Source: B10-G9 sp963712165
Lineage (GTDB): Bacteria; Chloroflexota; Anaerolineae; Anaerolineales; UBA11858
DNA: 64,000 nt
Reading direction: 5' to 3'
Assembly (NCBI GenBank): GCA_963712165.1
Contig: CAVQGY010000002.1
Span: 744,001-808,000 of the forward strand
In this document: positions 8,771 to 22,700 of the stretch, piece by piece
Layout of the letters: every line of letters begins with the position of its first letter
Position numbering within the stretch: the stretch's first letter is position 1
Position numbers and translations under genes: made by a program
The notes under the pieces: generated by a model
What the model was told of the DNA's origin: nothing
Databases searched by the model: none
What the model saw: the letters and a program-made list of their open reading frames with translations, nothing else

Positions 8771-9669
8771 TATCTCAGGTCCTGGATCTGAGCAGTAAGG
8801 TTGAGGTCTTCAATGATCTGGTCTAACTCCGCTGTTGTTAGGGGGCGATTCTTTCCAGCAGCGGCCACCAAGGCAGCTTCAAACATATTGGTGCCAAATG
8901 ATCGTCCATCCAGCACCGGTGTGGTGGTGACCAGGTAGTGAACGCCGCGCTTCTTAAGGAAAACCACATCAGCTTCGGTTGTGGTGTTGGTGACGATGAC
9001 TTTGCCTTCCAGGTCGTCCGGCGCATGCTGCATGATATAGAGCCAATCTCCGGCAATGACCTTGTTGGCCTGGTAGTATTTCTCATATTTAGGGACTACT
9101 TCAAGCTGTTTTTCACCAGTTGGGTAGAGCATTTCAATCGGCATTCTGCCCACAATGGGTAGCAAGATCGCAGCCGCAAGGTTAGCCATGCGGACCGTAT
9201 TGATAGGTATAGGGATGCCCAAACCAAACATCAGATCCGCGAATACAACCTTGTAACCAGCGTTAATAAAGGAGTTGGACATACCGCCCCGGGTCAGGCC
9301 GGCAACCAGCAAGGCGGTTTTGGGCTTGATCGCGTCGCCGAGTTGTCCTTCAACGACCTGCATCACCCGGGTTTCTAGAGTGGCTTTTAGCCCACCTCCA
9401 TCCACAACAGGTGTATGTTTTACATCCCTGACCAGCTTGAGTCCGGCGTGAAGGGGATAATCTCTTTTTAATGCGTGAATATAAAGGTCTATACCTCCCA
9501 CTCCGAATGCATCAACCTTTCCGTCCAGCTCGCAGAATAGCTGATAGGCTTTCTGTTCATCGCCATCTGTGCCGATGCGCTCGATCGTTACTTCTTCCCC
9601 GAGAAGCGAGGTGACGACTTTTTTATCGCGGGATTTGGATCCCAGACTAATGCTGACTGCTCTTTTCAT
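8770..9669 (-). CDS. Quinate/shikimate-dehydrogenase-like protein, function uncertain
   Basis: 299 residues, MKRAVSISLGSKSRDKKVV at the start. A central TALLVAGLTRGGMSNSFINAGYKVVFADLMFGLGIPIP segment and a later GKVIVTNTTTEADVVFLKKRGVHYLVTTTPVLDGRSFG segment look like nucleotide-binding strands and loops. I recall proteins of this type in Chloroflexota being annotated as quinate 5-dehydrogenase, but no classical GxGxxG motif is obvious, so the name is a resemblance and not a demonstrated activity. It heads a minus-strand operon; its stop overlaps the next start (TAATG). No signal peptide. Confidence 0.45.
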   Translation of the reverse strand: MKRAVSISLGSKSRDKKVVTSLLGEEVTIERIGTDGDEQKAYQLFCELDGKVDAFGVGGIDLYIHALKRDYPLHAGLKLVRDVKHTPVVDGGGLKATLETRVMQVVEGQLGDAIKPKTALLVAGLTRGGMSNSFINAGYKVVFADLMFGLGIPIPINTVRMANLAAAILLPIVGRMPIEMLYPTGEKQLEVVPKYEKYYQANKVIAGDWLYIMQHAPDDLEGKVIVTNTTTEADVVFLKKRGVHYLVTTTPVLDGRSFGTNMFEAALVAAAGKNRPLTTAELDQIIEDLNLTAQIQDLR

Positions 9670-9750
9670 AGCTCGGTTTTATCCTTGTAATTGATAATCT
9701 TGTTCCGATTATAACGTATCAGATTAGACTGAGATACGGCAAGGGAATTG

Positions 9751-9785
9751 AAAAGAAGCAGCCTGATTATCGGGCTGCTTCTTTT
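9751..9785 (-). terminator. Intrinsic terminator of the LysM lipoprotein gene
   Basis: A perfect 13-bp stem (AAAAGAAGCAGCC with GGCTGCTTCTTTT) and nine-base loop, 20 bases after the minus-strand stop at 9806. The stem carries its own A/T tracts, so it could also work on the other strand. Confidence 0.8.
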
Positions 9786-9805
9786 AGTTCAAATAGTGGT
9801 TGCCG

Positions 9806-10444
9806 TTAAGGGATCCGGAGAACAGTTCCGGGGGTCAGCGCCTGGTCAAGATCCAAGTTGTTGGCGGCTGCGATTGCCCGAGGATCCACGTCTCCGTAGA
9901 GACAGGCGATGGAATAAAGCGTGTCTCCGTAAATGACTGTGTAGTCGGCGGGGTGGTACTGAAGCGCCCGGTTACCAATATAGGACCGTCCGTTTGGAGG
10001 TAGCAGAATGGTGTCACCCGGGAAGAGCAGGGTGCCGTAAACGTAGCCGTTGTAATCCATGATATCTTGCGGCAGGATATTGAACCGGCGGGCCAGGCAG
10101 AATATGAACTCACCACTATGCAGAGTATATGAATCAGGAACCGGATACTCGGTTACCACCTCTGTGGTCCCTTGAGCCTGTGTGGGCTCGGGAGTGCTGG
10201 TCGGTTCAAGATTCGCAGCGCCTGTAGCAGTTGGCTCAGTACCTGGGACAGATGTCTCGTCAGGAACCTGGGTATCACCTGCCTTGGGTGTTTTTGCGAT
10301 AGCCGTTTCTGTTGCTTGGCGGGCGATCTCGCTCAGGTTTGTTGTTGGTGTGACGGGTGGCGGGGTTGATGCCGACATGGTGCACGCTGAGAATATTAGC
10401 GATGCAATCATGACGATAAGTATGATCAGGCTGGTTTTTTTCAT
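9806..10444 (-). CDS. LysM-domain lipoprotein
   Basis: 212 residues from ATG 10444, chosen because AAGGAGAGA lies just upstream and it begins a lipoprotein signal peptide (MKKTSLIILIVMIASLIFSAC, lipobox cysteine near 21). A Thr/Pro/Glu-rich linker follows, then two LysM modules: YTLHSGEFIFCLARRFNIL...LFPGDTILLP and YTVIYGDTLYSIACLYG...TPGTVLRIP. LysM modules bind N-acetylglucosamine chains of peptidoglycan, so the protein probably sits at the cell surface. Single gene with its own terminator. Confidence 0.85.
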   Translation of the reverse strand: MKKTSLIILIVMIASLIFSACTMSASTPPPVTPTTNLSEIARQATETAIAKTPKAGDTQVPDETSVPGTEPTATGAANLEPTSTPEPTQAQGTTEVVTEYPVPDSYTLHSGEFIFCLARRFNILPQDIMDYNGYVYGTLLFPGDTILLPPNGRSYIGNRALQYHPADYTVIYGDTLYSIACLYGDVDPRAIAAANNLDLDQALTPGTVLRIP

Positions 10445-10655
10445 CGAACGGTCTCTCCTTGCGGGGATCCTTTCCCCGTATGCTGATCCGCTTTCCACCA
10501 GTTCAAATCAATCAAGTTTGATTTGATACTAGCATACCACAGAAATGGCGTCAAGAAAGCCAGGATACGCTTTGTTCCAACTGTTATAAGTGCAAGATTA
10601 ATGCCAAACTAGCCTGTTTTTTTGACTCAATCCTCCCCAGGTTTCTCGCCGTTGA

Positions 10656-10684
10656 TTGACCCACTGACTGCCTTCTGATACACT
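10656..10684 (+). promoter_or_regulatory. Candidate sigma-70 promoter of dnaX
   Basis: TTGACC (10656-10661), a 17-base spacer and TACACT (10679-10684), about 50 bases before the dnaX start. The -35 is good and the -10 is weak. Confidence 0.45.
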
Positions 10685-10735
10685 AATAAATGCCTTTCCT
10701 ATCAGCCTAAATTGATTCCAGCAGGGTAATCATCT

Positions 10736-12319
10736 ATGACTAAAGTTCTTTATTTGAAGTGGCGGCCGGGCGACTGGGAAGAGGTGATCGGCCAGGACCA
10801 TATCGTCACCACCTTGAGAAATGCGGTCCGTCAGGACCGGGTTTCCCATGCTCAGATCTTTTCTGGTCCCAGGGGGACAGGGAAAACCAGCACTGCCCGT
10901 CTGCTAGCCAAGGCCGTTAACTGCCTGGCTGAGGATCTATCTGCCCGGCCCTGTAATGAATGTGCCCACTGCCTATCTGTCATTCGGGGGGATTTCCTGG
11001 ACTTGATCGAAATCGATGCTGCGTCCAACACCAGCGTGGACGATGTTCGGGAGCTGAGGGATAAGATCAATTTCTCACCCAATCTGGGACGATATAAAGT
11101 TTACGTGATTGATGAAATCCATATGCTTTCCCCATCGGCATTTAACGCTCTGCTGAAAACCCTTGAGGAGCCACCAGACCATGCGATGTTTATCCTGGCC
11201 ACGACTGAGATTCACAAGATCCCGGTCACGGTGATCTCCCGTTGCCAGCGGCATGACTTCCGGCGGATATCCGTATCTGAGATCGTCACCCGGTTGAAGG
11301 AGATGGCTGAATCTGAGAACATCCAGGTCAAGGAGGATGTACTGGGATTGATCGCCCGACAGGCCACCGGGAGCCTGAGAGATGCGATTTCCATTCTGGA
11401 CCAGCTGTCCAGCGCTGAAGGTGAGATCACACCCGGATTGGCCCATCAGATCCTGGGGACCTCGCCCGATGAAGCTGTACTGCATTTTGTGGGAGCTATG
11501 TTAAAAGGTGATCCTGGAGAGGGATTAAATGAACTGCATCAATCCTCTCAGCGGGGCAATGACCCGGGTCAATTCGCACGCCAGATCGTTGCTTATTTGA
11601 GGAATGTGTTGTTGATGCAGATGAATAATCCAGACTGGATCGATGTTCCAGGTGAATTACTGGAGGTGATCAGGGATCATGCCGGGCAGATCAACACCCG
11701 GCAGTTATTGGATCTGATCCGAGCATTCAACCTGGCAGTAATCGATAAAGGAGCAGCCTGGCAGCCCAATCTTCCCTTGGAAATGGCTTTCCTGGAAGGA
11801 TTGGATATCCTTAATAAGGAAAGCATGCCTGTTGAGAGGAAAGCAGCCTTCCCCCCTGCTAAAGCTCCTGCAGGGAAAAAGAAAGAGATTGTAAAGGAAA
11901 GAACTAAAGAAGATACCGCAGCCGAAGATGCTCTCCCTCCGGAGACTGGAACCAATTCAGCTCAGAAACCCCTGACAGTTCTACAGCATTGGAAGGATAT
12001 TGTCGATGGAGTGAGAGACATCAACCCAGCCACGCAGGCGATCCTGAATTCCTGCAAGCCGCTGGGGATCAAGGATAACCAGCTGGTGCTCAGTTTCCGG
12101 AGCGATGCCATAATGGGAAAAATGGATGGTGGGGACCATATGACAGTTTGCCAGGATGTTATCGAAAAGGTGATTGGGGTTCGCCTGCCCATTCTATGTG
12201 TTGTAGGAGGAAAGGACCAGTCAGGTTTGCCAGAAGGTGTGGACCCGAATGGGCTGGTTGCAGCGGTAGTGAGGGATCTGGGTGGGACACTGGTTGATAA
12301 ACCAATCGAGAAAGACTGA
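10736..12319 (+). CDS. dnaX: DNA polymerase III subunit gamma/tau
   Basis: 527 residues. The clamp-loader ATPase is intact: Walker A GPRGTGKT at 44-51, zinc cysteines at 63, 73, 76 and 79 (CNECAHC), Walker B VYVIDEIH at 122-129 and sensor-1 ILATTEIHKIP. The N-terminal ATPase and lid (about 1-365) load the sliding clamp; the C-terminal part is a charged Lys/Glu/Pro linker (about 370-415) followed by a shorter tau-like domain. First gene of a dnaX-ybaB-recR unit, a widely conserved order linking replication and RecFOR repair. I see no obvious A-rich slippery stretch that would prove programmed gamma/tau frameshifting. Confidence 0.95.
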   Translation: MTKVLYLKWRPGDWEEVIGQDHIVTTLRNAVRQDRVSHAQIFSGPRGTGKTSTARLLAKAVNCLAEDLSARPCNECAHCLSVIRGDFLDLIEIDAASNTSVDDVRELRDKINFSPNLGRYKVYVIDEIHMLSPSAFNALLKTLEEPPDHAMFILATTEIHKIPVTVISRCQRHDFRRISVSEIVTRLKEMAESENIQVKEDVLGLIARQATGSLRDAISILDQLSSAEGEITPGLAHQILGTSPDEAVLHFVGAMLKGDPGEGLNELHQSSQRGNDPGQFARQIVAYLRNVLLMQMNNPDWIDVPGELLEVIRDHAGQINTRQLLDLIRAFNLAVIDKGAAWQPNLPLEMAFLEGLDILNKESMPVERKAAFPPAKAPAGKKKEIVKERTKEDTAAEDALPPETGTNSAQKPLTVLQHWKDIVDGVRDINPATQAILNSCKPLGIKDNQLVLSFRSDAIMGKMDGGDHMTVCQDVIEKVIGVRLPILCVVGGKDQSGLPEGVDPNGLVAAVVRDLGGTLVDKPIEKD

Positions 12320-12349
12320 TTCAAAATATCAATAGTGCAGGAGTGTATC

Positions 12350-12676
12350 ATGGCAAAAAGATCAGGTGCGCCTAGTGCAGGCGGCCGGGGCGTGATGCAG
12401 CAGATCCAACAGCTGCAGGAGCAGATGTTAAAAGCCCAGGAAGAATTAAAGAATGAAGTGGTGAGCGGCTCAGCTGGGGGAGGAGCGGTCACCGTCGAGG
12501 TAGCAGGTGATCAGCGAATATTATCAGTTAAGCTGGATCAAGGATTGATCGAAGATGCTGACCAGGAATTGATCCAGGATTTGATCCTGACAGCAGTGAA
12601 CCAGGGGCTGGATGAATCTAAAAAGCTGGCGGAGAGAAAGCTGGGACCATTAGCTGGCCAGGGATTGCCTTTTTAG
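12350..12676 (+). CDS. YbaB/EbfC family nucleoid-associated protein
   Basis: 108 residues from ATG 12350, which has AGGAG (12339-12343) six bases upstream; the in-frame GTG at 12335 lies inside that site. The helical opening VMQQIQQLQEQMLKAQEEL and the SAGGGAVTVEVAGDQRILSVKLD core are typical of the family: small dimeric DNA-binding proteins. Middle gene of the dnaX-ybaB-recR unit. The N-terminal tail (AKRSGAPSAGGRG) is somewhat longer than usual. Confidence 0.92.
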   Translation: MAKRSGAPSAGGRGVMQQIQQLQEQMLKAQEELKNEVVSGSAGGGAVTVEVAGDQRILSVKLDQGLIEDADQELIQDLILTAVNQGLDESKKLAERKLGPLAGQGLPF

Positions 12677-12691
12677 GCGGGGGAGGTAAGT

Positions 12692-13297
12692 GTGCTGCCA
12701 GAACCCATTCAACGAAGTATTGACCTTTTTGCCCGTTTGCCAGGTGTCGGCCCTAAGACTGCGGCTCGGCTGGTTTTTTACTTGCTGCGTACCCGAGAAA
12801 GCGGGCTGGCTGAAAAACTAGGGGAAGCACTAGCCGCCTTGATGGAGGGGACGGATTCCTGCCCGGTCTGTTTTAATATGATGAGTGCCGGGAGGGAAAC
12901 CTGCAGTATCTGCGCTGACCCGAATCGAGATCAGACTCTGATCTGCGTTGTGGAAGAACCTTTGGATGTTCCGGCGCTGGAGCGGACCTCTGGTTATCAG
13001 GGTGTGTATCACGTTTTACAGGGAGCGCTTTCTCCGGTGGAAGGAATCACCCCGGATGATCTGAAGATCAAGGAGTTGATCCAGCGAGTTAGTGGGGGGG
13101 AAATTAAGGAAGTGATCCTGGCCACGAATCCAAGTATGGAGGGGGACGCGACCGCGATGTATTTGCAGGGACAGCTGGGCGCGATAGACCTGAAAGTGAC
13201 CCGTCTGGCGAGGGGGCTGCCGATGGGGGGAGACTTGGAATACGCCGATCAGCATACCCTGCTGAGGGCATTAATGGGCCGGCAGGAGATGGAATAA
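12692..13297 (+). CDS. recR: Recombination protein RecR
   Basis: 201 residues, starting with GTG at 12692 behind GGGGGAGG. Domains are in the usual order: helix-hairpin-helix (FARLPGVGPKTAARL, 13-27), a C4 zinc finger with Cys57, Cys60, Cys71 and Cys74, a Toprim domain (LICVVEEPLDVPALE ... EVILATNPSMEGDATAMYL) and a C-terminal LARGLPMGGDLEYADQHTL. RecR works with RecO/RecF to load RecA on gapped DNA. Last protein gene before the rRNA operon; its stop is only about 40 bases from the first rRNA promoter. Confidence 0.95.
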   Translation: MLPEPIQRSIDLFARLPGVGPKTAARLVFYLLRTRESGLAEKLGEALAALMEGTDSCPVCFNMMSAGRETCSICADPNRDQTLICVVEEPLDVPALERTSGYQGVYHVLQGALSPVEGITPDDLKIKELIQRVSGGEIKEVILATNPSMEGDATAMYLQGQLGAIDLKVTRLARGLPMGGDLEYADQHTLLRALMGRQEME

Positions 13298-13339
13298 GGA
13301 GCTATTAAAAAAATCCTCCAAAATGACCCTTGAATCACC

Positions 13340-13367
13340 TTGACAGGGATTTGATAAGAGCTATAAT
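13340..13367 (+). promoter_or_regulatory. rRNA operon promoter P1
   Basis: TTGACA (13340-13345), a 16-base spacer and TATAAT (13362-13367): perfect consensus hexamers, about 310 bases before the 16S. Confidence 0.85.
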
Positions 13368-13525
13368 TGCGGAGGTTTTACCCACAAGATTTCGCCAACG
13401 ACGGCAAATCGATAAAAGAGAATCTACCCAGACCCTGGGCGGATGCACAGCAATGTGCAGAAGCAAGACCGATTTCACAAAGGGTGATTATCGGCGGGGT
13501 CTTTTATTCTCTTAGTGGACTGCCC

Positions 13526-13554
13526 TTGACGCATAAAAGCGGGGGTGGTAGAAT
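13526..13554 (+). promoter_or_regulatory. rRNA operon promoter P2
   Basis: TTGACG (13526-13531), a 17-base spacer and TAGAAT (13549-13554), about 125 bases before the 16S. Apart from P1, P2 and the processing stem, the 13298-13679 leader shows no gene. Confidence 0.75.
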
Positions 13555-13583
13555 AGAGCCCGCTCTTAAAAAAGGGCCTTGAA

Positions 13584-13610
13584 CCTTAACAGCTGAATAG
13601 TGATAGAAAG
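13584..13610 (+). other. Left arm of the 16S precursor processing stem
   Basis: The segment starting CCTTAACAGCTGAATAG is complementary, with about three mismatches over 27 bases, to 15318-15344 after the 16S. This is the arrangement of an RNase III-type stem that releases pre-16S. The word CCTTAACA recurs before 23S (15730) and 5S (18811). Confidence 0.6.
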
Positions 13611-13679
13611 CCAAAAACAGCAAAACCAATCTTTGAGATAGAACTTCGTAATCTAATCCCACCTCGTTGTGGGATAATT

Positions 13680-15209
<1,530 letters not shown>

Positions 15210-15317
15210 CTAGGGAGAATCTGAGCAAAGGCCATGAGCCCGAGCTCCACTCTAGATGTACTACAAGAAAAGAACCAAAAAAAATCCTTGACGGTGTCAA
15301 GGTTATCTCAATCGGTT

Positions 15318-15344
15318 TTCTATCACTCTTCAGGTGTTAAGGAA
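15318..15344 (+). other. Right arm of the 16S precursor processing stem
   Basis: TTTTCTATCACTCTTCAG and the following GTGTTAAGG pair with 13584-13610 before the 16S. It sits just before tRNA-Ile. A smaller hairpin (CCTTGAC/GTCAAGG, about 15286-15302) lies upstream of it. Confidence 0.6.
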
Positions 15345-15351
15345 AATTGAA

Positions 15352-15425
<74 letters not shown>

Positions 15426-15439
15426 CTCCCGCCCCATAA

Positions 15440-15512
<73 letters not shown>

Positions 15513-15607
15513 CTGAGATAGGTTGAGCAAGAGAGGAAAGGACATAAATTTTGGCGGACATGCTGAAGGAAAAAATCTAAACCAGAGTGCATTTCTGAAG
15601 GACCTGA

Positions 15608-15637
15608 CGGCCCGGCGAAATGCCGGGTCGTTTTTTT
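15608..15637 (+). terminator. Terminator-like hairpin inside the rRNA operon, between tRNA-Ala and 23S
   Basis: CGGCCCGGC pairs with GCCGGGTCG (nine pairs, one G-U) across a five-base loop and is followed immediately by seven T. By sequence this is a full intrinsic terminator, yet it lies on the path to the 23S. A second perfect 12-bp hairpin without a T tract follows at 15667-15702. Confidence 0.65.
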
Positions 15638-15666
15638 CAGAAGCCAAATGGATCAATTGCCTGCTA

Positions 15667-15702
15667 GTGCGTATTCCTGATCATTGAATGAGGAATACGC
15701 AC
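15667..15702 (+). repeat. 12-bp hairpin in the 16S-23S spacer
   Basis: GTGCGTATTCCT (15667-15678) and its exact complement AGGAATACGCAC (15691-15702) with a 12-base loop. Possibly a spacer processing or antitermination structure. Confidence 0.5.
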
Positions 15703-15781
15703 CGACAGACAAAGTCAGTCGGAATCGTACCTTAACAATTGAATAGAAACTGCGAATAAATATCGATTTCTCCGCATCATA

Positions 15782-18760
<2,979 letters not shown>

Positions 18761-18830
18761 GTGGTGCGGAGAACTCGCTATTTATTCCATTTCTATTCAA
18801 TTGGGTACAACCTTAACATGTGAACAAAGT

Positions 18831-18949
18831 TCTTGGTGATTGTAGCGGCAAGGGTACACCTGGTCCCATCCCGAACCCAGCAGTTAAGCTTGCCAGCGCC
18901 GATGGTACTTGAGGGGAGGCCCTCTGGGAGAGTTGGTCATTGCCAAGGA
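18831..18949 (+). rRNA. 5S ribosomal RNA
   Basis: About 119 bases. The terminal stem pairs TCTTGGTG with the closing TGCCAAGGA; the internal CCCATCCCGAACCC and AAGCTTGCCAGCGCCGATGG loops are classical 5S sequence. Confidence 0.95.
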
Positions 18950-18966
18950 CTTTTTTCTTTTAAATA

Positions 18967-19005
18967 AAAAAGGCCCGGATACCTTTAAGGTATCCGGGCC
19001 TTTTT
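18967..19005 (+). terminator. rRNA operon terminator
   Basis: Perfect 17-bp stem (AAAAAGGCCCGGATACC with its complement), five-base loop and T tract, about 20 bases after the 5S. Confidence 0.92.
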
Positions 19006-19043
19006 GTTAACAATAGTGATGGCTTAAACTACCTCCAACCGAT

Positions 19044-19487
19044 CTAGGATGGAAATTGAGTTGTGACCAATAAATTAGGGATGGGCGATTGGGTCCTCAA
19101 GATCTTATTGGCAATATTGCCAGTTCGCCAACGAGGATTCCCGGTCTCACCATGGGAACCGATAATGATCAAATCGCACGACTCAGAAAGAGCAATCTCG
19201 TATATCTTCTCGGCAGGATGGCCTCGCTCGATGATTGTCTCCACATCTAATCCCTCAGCCCGGAGTTTCACGGCAACTGCATCCATGGTTTCCTTCGTTA
19301 TCAGTTCCAATTCATCGAGGACTTGAGCGAGCATATTCGGACTGGCCATGAAAGAATTCTGCATAGGTGGAATCACATGCAGTAAAACAACAACAGCATT
19401 GTGGCACTTGGCCTCTGTTACCACGATGGGTAAGACTTTTTTTGCATTTTCTGAACCATCCAATGGCACAAGAATTCGTTTGAACAT
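19044..19487 (-). CDS. Universal stress protein (UspA family)
   Basis: 147 residues from ATG 19487, which has AGGAAAG just upstream; the frame continues to 19556 but that extension is not family sequence. The start MFKRILVPLDGSENAKKVLP and the end LIIIGSHGETGNPRWRTGNIANKIL fit the ATP-binding UspA class (signature G-x2-G-x9-G). These cytoplasmic proteins bind ATP and are induced under stress; partners unknown. Single gene converging on the rRNA terminator. Confidence 0.9.
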   Translation of the reverse strand: MFKRILVPLDGSENAKKVLPIVVTEAKCHNAVVVLLHVIPPMQNSFMASPNMLAQVLDELELITKETMDAVAVKLRAEGLDVETIIERGHPAEKIYEIALSESCDLIIIGSHGETGNPRWRTGNIANKILRTQSPIPNLLVTTQFPS

Positions 19488-19730
19488 GATAAACTTTCCT
19501 TTCTTACACAAAGTGGGTGATCTCAGGCAAAAAGGCGACCTGGGTAAAGTAGACAAATAACGAGGGTGAAGGTATTTAAATTGTTCAAGAACAGAATACG
19601 GGGCAAGTGATTATTTAAGTTGCTACTTTATATCGTATCATGACTTTAAGTTTCGCACTCAAGAGAATATTCAAAAAAGCCAGCTCTACCATAATGAAGA
19701 GGGTCGCATTGAAAACAATCAATGTAATTA

Positions 19731-19767
19731 ATAAAAGCTCCCGGTGGAATTCGCCGGGAGCTTTTAT
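19731..19767 (-). terminator. Terminator of the pyruvate:ferredoxin oxidoreductase gene
   Basis: ATAAAAGCTCCCGG pairs perfectly with CCGGGAGCTTTTAT (14 bp), giving a U-rich 3' side on the minus strand, 24 bases after the stop at 19791. Nothing else is seen between 19557 and 19730. Confidence 0.85.
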
Positions 19768-19790
19768 GTTAGATAAGATTGAAACTAAAC

Positions 19791-22700
19791 TTAAGCTTTT
19801 TCCTCTTCCAGGCTGTAATCCATCTTGGCCATTTGCTCATACAGTGACCAGCGCTTTTCAACTCCTTTCTGGGCAGCTTTCATCAGCTTTTCTGCCCTTT
19901 CCTCGTTGCTCTTCAGCAGGGAGCGGTAGCGCAGCTCAGTATAGGCAAAGTCCTTAACCTGAATGCTGGGTGGCTTGGAATCGAGCTGGAGGGGATTTTT
20001 ACCCTCTTCTGCCCGGTCAGGGTCATAACGGTACAGGGGCCAGACGCCGGATTTCACTGCCAGATCCTGCTGATCCAAACCCTTGGACATGTCAATTCCG
20101 TGTTCGATGCAGGGACTGTAGGCCAGGATCAGGGACGGACCGTCGAAAGCTTCCGCTTCCCGGAATGCTCTCAGTGTTTGGGTGTCGCTGGACCCCATCG
20201 CTACCTGAGCAACATACACATAACCATAGTTCATGGCCATCATGCCCAGATCCTTGCGGGGCATTCCCTTTCCGCTTTCTGCAAAGCGGGCAACTGCGCC
20301 CATAGGAGTGGCTTTGGAGGCCTGACCGCCGGTGTTGGAGTACACCTGGGTGTCCAGGACCAGGACATTCACATTGCGCCCGGATGCCAGGACGTGGTCC
20401 AGGCCGCCGTAGCCGATATCATAAGCCCAGCCATCTCCTCCGACGATCCAGACATTCTTGCGAACCAATTTATCGGCCACACTGAACAGGTCCTTGGCTT
20501 TGCGGCTTGTCTCACCCTTGATCTTCTCACGCAGGGTCTCAACCCGGGCGCGCTGATCAATGATGCCGGCCTCGGTGCTCTGATCGGCATTGAGGATCTC
20601 ATCGATCAGATCCTGGCCGAGTTGGTCCTTGAATTCTGCCAGCAGCTCGATCGCGTACTCGCGCTGTTTATCAACTGTCAGCCGCATACCAAGTCCAAAC
20701 TCAGCATTGTCCTCGAAAAGCGAGTTGCTCCAGGTGGGTCCATGCCCATACTCATTCACCTTCCAGGGTGTGGTGGGCAGGTTGCCGCCGTAGATCGAGG
20801 AACAGCCTGTAGCGTTGGCAATGAAGCTGCGGTCGCCGTAGAGCTGGCTGAGCAGCTTAACATATGGGGTTTCCCCACAGCCGGCACATGCGCCGGAGAA
20901 CTCAAAGAGAGGTTCAAGGAATTGGGAGTCCTTGGGCCGGTTCAGCTTCAGAGTGGTGCGGTCAGGATTGGGGATGCTTTTGAAGAATTCCCAATTCTCA
21001 CCCTCTGTTTCTCGGAGCGGGACCTGTTCGACCATCTTTAATGCCGGGTTCTCGATATCTGCCTTGGGACAGGAGCTTACACAAAGCGAGCACCCAGTGC
21101 AGTCTTCAGGAGCGACCTGGATGGTAAATTTCATATCTTTGAACTCGCGTCCGGTGGCGTCGATCGATTTGAAGGTCTCAGGAGCACCTTTGAGAAGTTC
21201 GGCGTCATAGACCTTGGGCCGGATCACTGCATGGGGGCAGACAAAAGCACATTTATTGCATTGAATGCAGGTGTCCGGGTTCCACTGAGGGATCTCGAGG
21301 GCGATATTCCGTTTTTCATACTGAGTGGTACCGGTGGGGAAGGTGCCGTCCTCGGAGAATGCACTCACAGGCAGGCTGTCGCCTTCACCTTTGATGATGG
21401 TGCCGATCACGTTTGTAACGAAATCGGGGGAATCCACAGGAACTGGTGGACGCATCCGCATGCTGCTGTCCGCTTTGGCGGGCATCTCGATCTTGTGCAT
21501 ATTCTCGAGGGATTGGTCAACGGCGGAATTGTTCATCTTAACAACATCTTCGCCTTTTTTGCCGTAGCTCTTCTTGATCATGGCCTTAATTTCTTTAATG
21601 GCCCGATCCTTCGGAAGCACGCCACTAAGTGCAAAGAAGCAGGTCTGCATTACGGTGTTGATGCGGGTGCCAAGGCCAACATCTTCTGCGATCTTGTAGG
21701 CATCCACAATATAGAAATCAGCTTCTTTTTCAAGGATCGCCTGCTGGAAATCCAATGGAAGGTTTTCCCAGATCTCATCTGGTCCATAGATGCTGTTCAG
21801 CAGGAAAGTTCCTCCAGGAGCGACATATTTAAGCATGTCGATCTGTTCCAGGAAACTGAATTGGTGGCAGGCGACAAAATTGGCCTGGCCAACCTCGATG
21901 AGATAAGGAGCCCGGATCGGTTCCGGACCGAAGCGCAGATGGGAAATGGTCTTCGCGCCAGCTTTCTTGGAATCGTACACGAAGTATCCCTGGGCGTAGT
22001 TCTCGGTCTGATCACCAATGATCGTGATCGAGTTCTTATTGCCGCCAACTGTGCCGTCGGAACCCAGTCCGAAGAAGACACTGCGGATGACATCATCGCT
22101 TTCGATCAGGAAGCAAGGATCGAATTCCAGGCTGGTATGGGACACATCGTCATTGATGCCAATTGTAAAGTGGTTCTTGGGGTTTTCCTTGGACATCTCA
22201 TCAAAGATGCCTTTCACCATACCGGGTGTGAATTCTTTGGAGGAAAGACCATAACGGCCTCCGATCACCCGGGGAGCGGTCTTGAAGGGGGCGATGCCCT
22301 CGTTCATTCCTTCTACGATAGCTGCAACGACATCCTGGTAGAGAGGCTCGCCGGCTGCGCCTGGTTCCTTGGTGCGGTCCATGGCCGCGATCACTTTGGT
22401 TGTTGAGGGGAAGGCTTCCAGGAAATGCTTCACAGAGAAGGGACGGTATAAGCGGACCTTGACAACACCCACTTTCTGGTCATCCTCTTTGTGCAGGAAT
22501 TTAGCTGTCTCAGCTGCCGCATCACCGCCAGAGCCGATGATCACGATCACTCGTTCGGCATCCGCTGCACCTTCATAATCAAAAAGCTTGTATTCCCGCC
22601 CCGTGAGCTTTTTGAACTTATCCATTGCCTTTTGGACGATCCCGGGTGTTTTCTCGTAATACGGATTGACCGTTTCGCGTGCCTGGAAGTAGACGTCCGG

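Noticed and set aside
19970..22406. Long plus-strand frames (up to 391 codons) opposite the POR gene
   Set aside because: They are shadows of the highly biased codon use of POR, which has full domain support on the other strand.
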